Origin: Rachicladosporium sp. CCFEE 5018
Taxonomy: Eukaryota; Ascomycota; Dothideomycetes; Cladosporiales; Cladosporiaceae
Reading direction: 5' to 3'
Length of the DNA: 26,655 nt
Assembly (NCBI GenBank): GCA_002077045.2
Contig: KZ111147.1
Coordinates: 75,891 to 102,545, forward strand
The position numbers were made by a program, and so were the translations under genes. Below, one piece after another: positions 18,883 through 26,655 of this stretch (positions are counted from its first letter, which is position 1; every line of letters starts with the position of its first letter). The notes beneath the pieces are model-generated. The model made no database searches. It had not been told where the DNA came from and was given only the letters and a program-made list of their open reading frames with translations.

Positions 18883-20517
18883 ATGAAGCTCACCTCCGTC
18901 GGCCTTCTTGTCCTCACCAGCAGCCTCTCTATCCATGCCTCCGCTGTACCCTCCGGACCTGACCATGGCGGAACACTCCCCAACTACACCAACCCAGTAC
19001 TCTGGGAGGATCTAGCTGATCTCGACGTCTTCAGAGTGGAGGACACCTACTACTACTCAGCCTCGAACATGGCTTTCTCCCCAGGCGCTCCGATCTTGAA
19101 GTCGGGTGATTTGGTCAACTGGGAGTACATTGGACATTCGGTGCCGACACTGGAGTTCAACAATACGGATGCTTATAGTTTGGACGGGGGGAAGCAGGCT
19201 TATGTCAAGGTAAGCTGGTTTTGCGTGGATTTTCGAGGATTGGGTAGCTGACTGGGTTGACGTAGGGCATCTTCGCTAGCAGCATGCGCTACAGGGCAAG
19301 CACCAGGTCGTGGATCTGGATAGGTTGCGTAGAGTATAAGCATACGTTCGTGTACGAGGCGGCAGATCCGACCGGAGACTGGGAACTGGTCAAGTTCATC
19401 GACACCTGCTACTACGATTGCGGCTTGCTGATCGATGACAACGACGATCTCTTCGTAGCCTATGGTAATACAAACATCTCTGTGGCTCAACTGAACGACG
19501 ATTACAGCGAGAAGTCGGTCAAATCTGTGTTCAATGGGACGTTTTATATCGAGGGGAGTCGATTTTATCACATTGGAGATCAATACTACATCCTCACCAC
19601 GCAGCCAGCCAACCGGGAGTGGACACTCAAGTCCTCGAGCGGCCCCTTTGGTCCCTACGAGATCAAAGTCTTCGCAGACGAAGTTGATCCACCCACCGCT
19701 GGGGCAGGATACCCGCACCAGGGGGGTATTGTCGACACCCCGAACGGCGACTGGTACTACATGGCCTTCATCGACGACTACCCGGAGGGCCGAGTACCTG
19801 TGCTCTCTCCATTCCACTTCGATTCCGACGGCTGGCCGACTCTACCGTCAAATCAGACCTTCAACCAATCTCATCCATACCCGAGCAAGCCGGTTCCAGT
19901 GCCACCAAAGACCGGCATCGATCGCTTCAGAGGCAATAAGCTCGGTCCAGAGTGGGAGTGGAACCACAACCCCGACGTGTCAGCCTACTCTCTTTCCAAG
20001 CGAGGTCTCGTGCTGCGCACAGCATCCGTGACCCCAGATCTTTTCCGAGCCAAGAATACGCTCACCCATCGCATCCTTGGTCCCAGCAGCACAGCGACGA
20101 TTCACCTGGACATCAGTAAGATGCAAGCCGGTGACCGCGCGGGTCTTGCCCTCTTCCGTGATAACATGGCGCATATTGCGATACAGGACGGGCAGGTCCA
20201 GCTCTGGCGCAACCTGTCCTTGGGCGCAGGTTGGAATACAATCAGCACTGGCTTTGTCGAAGCCTCCGCTCCCCTGCCGCGTGGGGCGAGAGATGTCTAC
20301 TTCAGTCTTCATGCGAATGTGGCGCCGCAGTCGGACAAGTTGGGGACGTTCAGCTGGAGCACTAATGGCAAGAACTTCCAGCAATTGGGGAACGCCCTAT
20401 TTGATGAACTCGACGTACTACTTCTTCGTTGGGTATAGATTTGGCATCTTCAACTTTGCAACTGAGGAACTGGGAGAAAGCGTGACGGTCAGGAGCTTTG
20501 AGATGACTGCGCCTTGA
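18883..20517 (+). CDS. Secreted GH43 glycosidase (beta-xylosidase/arabinofuranosidase type), frame break near the end
   Basis: GH43 enzymes release xylose or arabinose from plant hemicellulose. Exon 1 is 18883-19209; a 56-nt intron (19210-19265, GTAAGC..CGTAG, branch CTGAC) leads to exon 2 from 19266. A signal peptide covers about the first 20 residues. Expected catalytic residues in the five-bladed propeller: base Asp46 in LADLDVF, pKa-setting Asp160 in YYDCGLL, and acid Glu205 in YIEGSRFYHIGDQYY. After about residue 325 comes the beta-sandwich C-terminal domain (FRGNKLGPEWEWNHNP onward). At 20387-20392 the frame breaks by one extra base: the annotated frame ends at TAG 20436-20438 (499 residues), while the family-like end (YLMNSTYYFFVGYRFGIFNF, then SVTVRSFEMTAP) continues in the next frame to TGA 20515-20517. 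The loss removes the last strands of the sandwich domain and leaves the catalytic domain intact. Substrate specificity cannot be read from the sequence. Confidence 0.9.
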
Positions 20518-23298
20518 TCAGATTTCTAGTAGCATGAAAGAACCCGACTAATTTGCAAATACTGACAAGCTCAAGTAGACTGGAGGAGGGCTTTGAACCG
20601 AAATTGACCTCAGCTCCCGTACCTTCATGTTGCTGTATTCCTTCTTCTCATTGTAAATGTTCTTGCTGCTGGTAAATTGATTAGAGCGTAGAACGTCTGG
20701 ACAGCAGCGGGAGTCGAGACTGAAGATCTTGAGCAGCTTTCTTGAAGGCTCGAGCCATTGTTCTAATGGTCGACTCCGGGTCTTGGCCTGAATCAGGACA
20801 CGCCGACTGTGTGCGGTCTTGAAAGCAAGTCAAGCGCCACTTCGCTTCTCCAGTCCGGGACTTTGTCTCTTCATGGGCGTGCATTCATGATAAAGATGGG
20901 GCGTGGGTGAACAGCAGCACAGGAGAAGATCCGGAACTATTGAGCGGCTTTTGGATGTAGGAGTCTGTGTCCAGCTCGCTCTGAGCAGACCATATAGCGG
21001 GCACATACAGTCAAGATGCACTAAGACCTGTTTCCGCTCTCCCCAAGGTCTGAAGGGCCCTATGCTACTATCGCATGTGTCGCGAGTGACATCGATATCT
21101 TGCTACATCGCTGAGAAACAGTCTAGATTCTACGCCCAGCGTCCTCATACCTCCGTTCTTCTCCACGGTACCGAGTGAAGGATCTCATTGTCGCGGGTGT
21201 TCGCTTGGTCCAACAGTGTAGGCTACTTACAATTAAGACCTTCGGCGATGAATAACAGCTTGATCACAAGCAAAGTCACGTATCACTCTTTTGAATCTTA
21301 CACGTCGTTGCATCTATGTCGAGACCTGCATTCACTTGCAACATTACTGATGTCACGTGCCTGCCCAGTCCTGCAGTGACATCGACGGATCACATCCGTT
21401 CGCCTACGAGCAACCAATTGAAGATCATTCGGCCTGTTCCTGAACCAAGACCGATCGATCAGACCTCATGCGGGTGAGCAGAATGTGGGCCGAGCCTACT
21501 CCCACACTGCTGGCAGCTGCTCGAGCTCCCCGGGGGCTACTATTCTACACTTGCCAATGAGGAGCAGCTGGAGGGGCCCAAATATCTTTCGAGTGCGAAC
21601 ATGTTTGCTGCAACACGCACTCTGATGCAGAGGCATCTACCCATATGCAGGCCTGCGCATCAGATGCCGATAGCGGGCAATCCTCCAATGCCTGCTACGC
21701 GCGCAGTTCACTTCGGTTGGCCATCAAAAGCCCAGAGAGATCATGACAGGCTTTCCCGATCACTGGGAAGTCGCGACGCAGATGTTCCTTCCCCTTCCTG
21801 ATCATTCACACGAGCTTATCTCGACCTCATGTCAAGGTCTTCGAGGCGACTCCCACTCGTCAGTGTATCCCACCGGTAGCAAGTATGATGCTTTGAAACA
21901 GCGCTGCCCGCATGCTGCATATGCTGTGGGCATGACGCGCAAGTTTTGCAGGAATATGCAGTCTTGCAGTGCAGCACCAGCATGTACCTGGGGCAGTACA
22001 TTGGAAGTGTCTCACTTCTCTGGGCGTGCCCCGCTGTGCACACACCACCACCTCTCGCGAATCTTCTATTTTTCTCGAACAAATTCGCGGGCCGAGCAGA
22101 GATGACAGCCGCGTGAGCGAGCTCTCCCCCGGGCAAGCTCTCAAATCCGACGTAGCAACCCGTTCGCGGCCAGTTGCGCACACGTGAGACCTGCAGGAAA
22201 CAGTCTGCGTCTGGGCAACGCCGACAAGCAGGAATCTGCACCAGTAATCATGCAGAGCGACGCTTTCGCCGCTCGCGCAGAAAGCCCCAAGTCGCTCGCG
22301 CTACGTCTAGCTGCAGACGTGTGCGGCCTGTCACGGTGGAGCCGTCCACGGCACTGCACGACGCATATATTGGCCATGCGATGCGGATTGCGATTCGCAG
22401 CGTCGCAGATGCTGGCTTGCAGTGCATACCCAACCGGACGGCTGCCACCACTGTGCTGCTGCAATAGTGGTTATTGCCCGAGTACGCCGCAACGTAAATT
22501 GCGTGCGTGCGCTGCTCATTTCATCGCCGCCGACAGTAGTGCAGTCGGGTGCGATCGGGCATATCCAGTGATGCTGCAAGAAGGCATCGTGGGTAGCCCG
22601 GCACTGGATTTAGTTCGAGGTATACGATGGCGCAAGCCCCGGTCGCGGGAGTAAAGGAGCATATTGTAATAACAAAGTGGATTCGTCTCCTCCTGAAAAT
22701 CATCCAGTCCGTGCGTTTATGCGATACTTCCAAAGCGACCACACTTCCATTCTCCCCCTTATATTCGAACATGAATCTTCGCGATACCTCCTACCGCCAT
22801 CCATACCTACTCTGACGCGCCACCTGCGACCTTCTCCCGTTTCGTAAGCGGGCGAGCGGTGTTATACTCCGCAGACCTGACCTACCGGGAGTGCAGGCAA
22901 ATTTGGGGGACGTCAAGCTGCAGCACGCGGTCTGGAAAACTCTACCCACTCGGCGACATACTGCCAGTCGAGTGCAGCGCCTCGCAACTCCGAAGGCTAC
23001 TTGTGAAACTGCTGCATTCTTTGTATGCAGTGTCTTGAGTAACGGCCGGTGCTTTACTACTCTCACGACTCACGACGTTCCACGGCCGCAGTAACGAGAC
23101 CGAGTCCTTGGATCATCGCGCACCTGCAAAGTACTACTGCCTACGACTACTCCACACGGTAGACCTGACTGTGTCGCCACGTCGATAACGACCTACTTCT
23201 CGCGTTAGGCAGGAGAACCCCAGATCTCGGTTGTCCGGATTCGCCAAGTCCACCACCACCCTCAGTCACGGCCTTCAGCACGTTCTCTATCCCTCACG
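20518..23298. other. 2.8 kb gene-poor region upstream of the PIN4-like gene
   Basis: No conserved protein, tRNA or transposon is recognisable. Several open frames of 90-156 codons occur on both strands (largest 22184-22654, +, Cys-rich, no known family), overlapping each other in a way expected for GC-rich non-coding DNA. The last few hundred bases (about 22800-23298) are pyrimidine-rich and probably the long 5' leader and promoter of the RNA-binding protein gene. A TCACGTG E-box lies at 21353-21359. Confidence 0.45.
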
Positions 23299-25163
23299 AT
23301 GAACAACAACTATCATTTCGAGATGCCTTACGAAAACAACAGTAATAATCGCTCGCCGCAGTCGATGCGCGTAAGTCGTCAGGCATCGCGGCCAAACTTC
23401 GACGCCTACGCGCATTTGCCGACTGGACTATATGCGCCTGATGATGCACAGCGACGCTATGACAACACCTTCAACGGAGCGAGGAACGCCACGATAGGAG
23501 GATATGGCAACAACGCTTTTGATTTGGGTGGAGGCTCCTGGAACGCTGGCGCATTCGGGAACAACCACACCATGAACGGGAAGATGGGAGGAACGACTGG
23601 TACACGGCGCAATCAGTCTACCAGCAGACCTGGGCTGCCTTCTGTAAGACTCTCGGATGGGTCTCATTGAAACGCGCACTAACATCTGTACAGGTCTGGC
23701 TCGATCAGCCACCTCCTATGCCAGCAAACCCGTACTCGCCTTTCGGAGGATTCCAAGGACAGCGACGAGACGAGGTCGATGAGGAGCTCATTCCCACAGC
23801 GATCGTGATTAAGAACATTCCATTCGCGGTCAAGAAGGAGCAGCTCGTACAGATCATGACCGATATGGGCTTACCGCTACCCTACGCCTTCAACTACCAC
23901 TTCGACAACGGCGTGTTCCGCGGTCTGGCATTTGCTAACTTCACAAATCCCGACGAGACCGCAGCCGTGATTGAGTCACTCAATCATTTCGAGCTCCACG
24001 GCAGGAAGCTGAGGGTGGAGTACAAGAAGATGCTACCAGCCGCGGAAAGAGAGCGCATCGAGAGGGAGAAGCGCGAGCGCCGAGGACAACTCGAGGAGCA
24101 ACATCGTCCGATGCAGCCTTCCGCCTTGCATACGCAGACTTCGATGTCCTCATTATCCTCGCACATGCCCGCAGTGTCTCCATCGCCCGGCTCTGCACGC
24201 AGCGCGAAACCCAACGGATCCTTTGCCTTGCCATATGGTAGCGATCGTACACCGGCAGAAGCAGACTTCGATCTGAATGATCCGCAAGTTCTGCGCTTCT
24301 ACTCGAGCCTTCTGCTGTTCAAGGAGGACCCAATGAAAGACGTCCTTCCGCTCCCGCCCACGCTTTCGCCACCCGAGCGGCGCATTGTGCACACACTGGC
24401 ACATCACATGGGCTTGGGACACGCATCGAAAGGCCAGGGCGAACAGCGTGCAGTCCACGTCTTCAAGGAGACCCGTCGCGTCAGCCCACCGATGCCACAT
24501 ATCCTTGCGCTTCAGGGTGGGCGACAACTGAATCGCGCTGCTACAACGGACTTCAGCGACGTGCGCGGCGCGGACAACTTCTACACTGCAGGTGTGCGCC
24601 ATCAAGGCTCTGGATATCTTGGCGCCTATCAGGACGGGGGCAGTCATCTCGGACCTGGCGCGAGCGGTCTCCGGGCAGCGAAGTCATTTGCAGATCTGCG
24701 CTCATACACGCCTTCGCCAGTTCCTTCCACTGCCAGCTTCCCAGCAACGCTTGGCAATAACGTCGCACGCATGCAGGAGTACAATCGCGAAATCAACCAA
24801 TCACTCACACCCACACTCATGACACCGAATTCGAATCTCAACGATCGCAACGAAGCGTCCCTCATCAATGGCCTTGGCAACATGAACATCGGATCCGGCT
24901 TTGGAGGCAGCCCTAGAGGCCTGCGCGGCTTCCCATCTTGGGAGAACCCAGGCCCGATCGGCGGCCACCGCTCATTCAGCACGAACTTTGAGGATCGCAA
25001 TCAGGCTCGCGGTACTGGCCAGACCGGACCCGAGCGTCAGCCTCGTGGTCCGCTGCCCGAGCGCGGTGCAGGCTTTCCCAGACGGCAGAACGGGCACTTG
25101 ACTCGCAATAGCGATGAGCTGTCGCAGCAGAGCAGCGCACCTGAGATCACTGTTGAGCATTGA
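23299..25163 (+). CDS. RRM + R3H RNA-binding protein, PIN4/Cip2-like
   Basis: It resembles budding yeast Pin4/Mdt1 and fission yeast Cip1/Cip2, cytoplasmic RNA-binding proteins tied to stress and DNA-damage responses. Exon 1 is 23299-23643 (115 codons, Asn/Gly-rich). A 50-nt intron (23644-23693, GTAAGA..TACAG, branch CTAAC) leads to exon 2 at 23694-25163, for 604 residues. The RRM is at about 150-227, with RNP2 IVIKNI (152-157) and RNP1 RGLAFANF (191-198); a charged helix AAERERIEREKRERRGQLEE follows. An R3H domain lies at about 310-375 (DPQVLRFYSSLLLFKED, then RIVHTLAHHMGLGH with the Arg-x3-His signature at Arg344/His348). The remaining 230 residues are low-complexity with Ser-Pro and Thr-Pro sites, as expected for a phosphoregulated protein. 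The large upstream gap may reflect a long regulated leader. Confidence 0.92.
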
Positions 25164-25760
25164 ACACGCACGAATATCTGATCATCGTATGGCAAGCTGC
25201 GAACACCGCCTTGAGATCTCGGGTCAGCGAAGAATGAACTCATTGCCGCTACGCCAGCATATGAATATCGAATCATTGAACATCACACCTCATACGAGGA
25301 CGACTGACTCATACAAACGAAGTCACGAGAATGACGATTCACGGACGAAGAAAGAAGGGAACACCACCAGGGCTCGCCGCCCAAGCATCATTGGAGACTG
25401 CTACTGTTGGATACACGATGCATCACTTGTCTGTCTGGTCATGTCGAAAGAATCACTGAAGACTGAGCTATGCCGGGATGCGTCATTGGATTGGGTAATA
25501 ATACTTGGCGTTTTGTTCTGCACGAGACGTTGGCTCTCGTAGGTCTGAGCATGCACATCAAGAGTGGGAGTACTGTCATCGATGCCTGCTACGGCTGCCA
25601 CGCCAGCCACGTCTGCATGCCGATTCACTTCTGGATACCGAAACTTGTATTAATCACACTGCTTGTCCCTTGGCACAGGCGTATATACTTTTATCCTGTC
25701 CTCTACGTACAGTCTCAGTGCGCCTATCATCGTGCGTGTAGTATATGGATCCTTATGCGT
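25164..25760. other. Tail-to-tail region, PIN4-like / DUF89 genes
   Basis: 597 bases containing the 3' ends of both neighbours. Open frames here (for example 25470-25943, +) overlap the DUF89 last exon on the other strand and have no recognised similarity. Confidence 0.45.
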
Positions 25761-26655
25761 TCAAGCCGATGTCTTGCCATCGCAGAAGCTCACCACAGCC
25801 CACTTCCCGCTCCATGCCCACTTTCTTGCTCCGCTGTCGCCGCCACCGCCTTCCATGGCACGCAGCTCTTCGTCCTTCCCCGCTGGGAGCCCGACTACGA
25901 CATCGGCTTTGCAAGTCCGCAGTGTGAGGACTCGGAGGCCTGACTCCGGGCCTAGAGGGCCGATGGCTTTCGAGAAGGCAGTCGCAGGATCCCACATGCC
26001 CTGATCAGATATGTTAGTAAGCGTCAAGGATACTGAAGGGACGTAGCAAAGCATGACATACGTCAGCAGTCAACTTCCTATAGTTCAGATCACCCTTGAA
26101 TATCACCAGCTCGCTCTCTTTGAGATCCTCGAAGAGCTGCGGTGCGGTCTTGGGCATTCGCCAAAAACTGCCGCCCTCAGTCCAGAAGGGATTTGCCCGC
26201 ATGATGATTTTGCCCTCGGCGTAGAGCGTGCTCCAGTGCTCGAACAAGGACTTCAGTGACTTCTCTTCATCGGCTGAGAGAGCTGTGGGATTGGTGTTCG
26301 ACGCTTCTTCGTCTGCTGAAGGCGTTTCGTAGAATTGCTTCGCGTTCACGAGGGCTGTGAGCAACTCGGAGAAGTCTTTGGGCACGACATCGGAGACGAA
26401 CCAGGGGATGTTCTTCGGGTGAAGGACAATCTGCGTCGCGAGACCGGACTCGAGAAGGTAGCCAGCCAACACCAAGTCGACAAAAAGCTCAAAGCCAGCG
26501 TTATCGAGGACGATGTCGACTCTGCGGTCGCCTTTCGGGTTCGAGATCTGCGCTCTCCAGAGAACATCAAAAGCAGCCGGGAAGTCATTTGCGAGAATCT
26601 TGCTCTCGTTCTTCTTCCTCGACTCTGCTCCCTGCAAAGCCTGTATGTCATCGTA
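25761..26655 (-). CDS. DUF89 / ARMT1-like damage-control phosphatase (5' end outside window)
   Basis: DUF89 proteins are metal-dependent phosphatases that remove harmful sugar phosphates such as fructose-1-phosphate; yeast YMR027W (HRT2) and human ARMT1 belong to this subfamily, and a carboxyl-methyltransferase activity has also been claimed for the human one. The visible part is an exon from the window edge to 26062, a 61-nt intron (26061-26001, GTATGT..TCAG, branch CTAAC), and the last exon 26000-25761. At least 277 residues are present. Family motifs seen: VDIVLDNAGFELFVDLVLAG with the metal-binding Asp-Asn, ATQIVLHPKNIPWFVSDV, RANPFWTEGGSFWRMP, and ELVIFKGDLNYRKL with the phosphate/metal residues; the last exon starts GMWDPATAFSKAIGP. 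The frame is open at the right edge (YDDIQALQGAE), so the N-terminus is missing; the internal ATG at 26637 is not the start. Confidence 0.94.

Noticed and set aside
21625..21680. Imperfect hairpin GGCATCT...AGATGCC
   Set aside because: A seven-base stem with a loop above 20 bases is expected by chance and has no terminator or RNA-gene context.
22184..22654. 156-codon Cys-rich plus frame
   Set aside because: No known family, overlapped by other open frames on both strands in GC-rich DNA; mentioned only as a candidate in the gap.
1..26655. tRNA genes, CRISPR arrays, transposons or RIP-mutated repeats
   Set aside because: I found no B-box-like GGTTCGA context with a cloverleaf, no spaced repeats, no transposase or reverse-transcriptase motifs and no AT-rich TpA-enriched block.

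Overview
The window is nuclear DNA of a filamentous ascomycete (Pezizomycotina; a Dothideomycete is my best guess but is not proven by the sequence). The gene set is fungal: a CCAAT-binding HAP5, a GH72 glucanosyltransferase, an MNR2-type CorA transporter and a PIN4-like RRM/R3H protein. The genes are compact, and the introns I could place are 50-61 nt with GT..AG ends and a CTAAC, CTGAC or CTAAT branch site.

Layout, left to right. 1-2217: no convincing gene, one weak orphan ORF on the minus strand (1497-1808). 2218-3749 (+): GH72 beta-1,3-glucanosyltransferase with a complete catalytic domain, then a Pro/Gln/Tyr-rich tail broken across frames. 4187-5053 (+): HAP5/NF-YC. 6230-7329 and 7639-8684 (+): two tandem paralogues encoding double-RING, multi-membrane-span proteins; in each the reading frame breaks between RING1 and RING2. 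9857-8900 (-): mitochondrial ribosomal protein RSM10, divergent from RPF1 (10051-11271, +), a Brix-domain 60S biogenesis factor. 13048-11561 (-): a long disordered protein with an Edc1/PNRC-like Dcp1-binding motif. 13786-14255 (+): RBX1, the RING subunit of cullin ligases, three exons. 15167-14773 (-): signal peptidase subunit SPC1, two exons. 16288-18339 (+): CorA/MNR2 magnesium transporter. 18883-20517 (+): secreted GH43 glycosidase with a one-base frame break near its end. 20518-23298: a 2.8 kb gene-poor stretch. 23299-25163 (+): PIN4-like RRM + R3H RNA-binding protein. 26655-25761 (-): DUF89/ARMT1-like carbohydrate-phosphate phosphatase, running off the right edge.

The conserved housekeeping genes (HAP5, RSM10, RPF1, RBX1, SPC1, MNR2, PIN4-like, DUF89) all read cleanly once short introns are placed. 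The accessory genes (GH72, both RING-membrane genes, GH43) each carry one or more apparent single-base frame breaks. That split looks more like relaxed selection than random sequencing error, but both remain possible. The most unusual locus is the tandem double-RING membrane pair: internally duplicated RINGs, diverged membrane regions, and a conserved acidic Trp-Glu...Pro-Phe-Ser tail. I recognise no named family for it.
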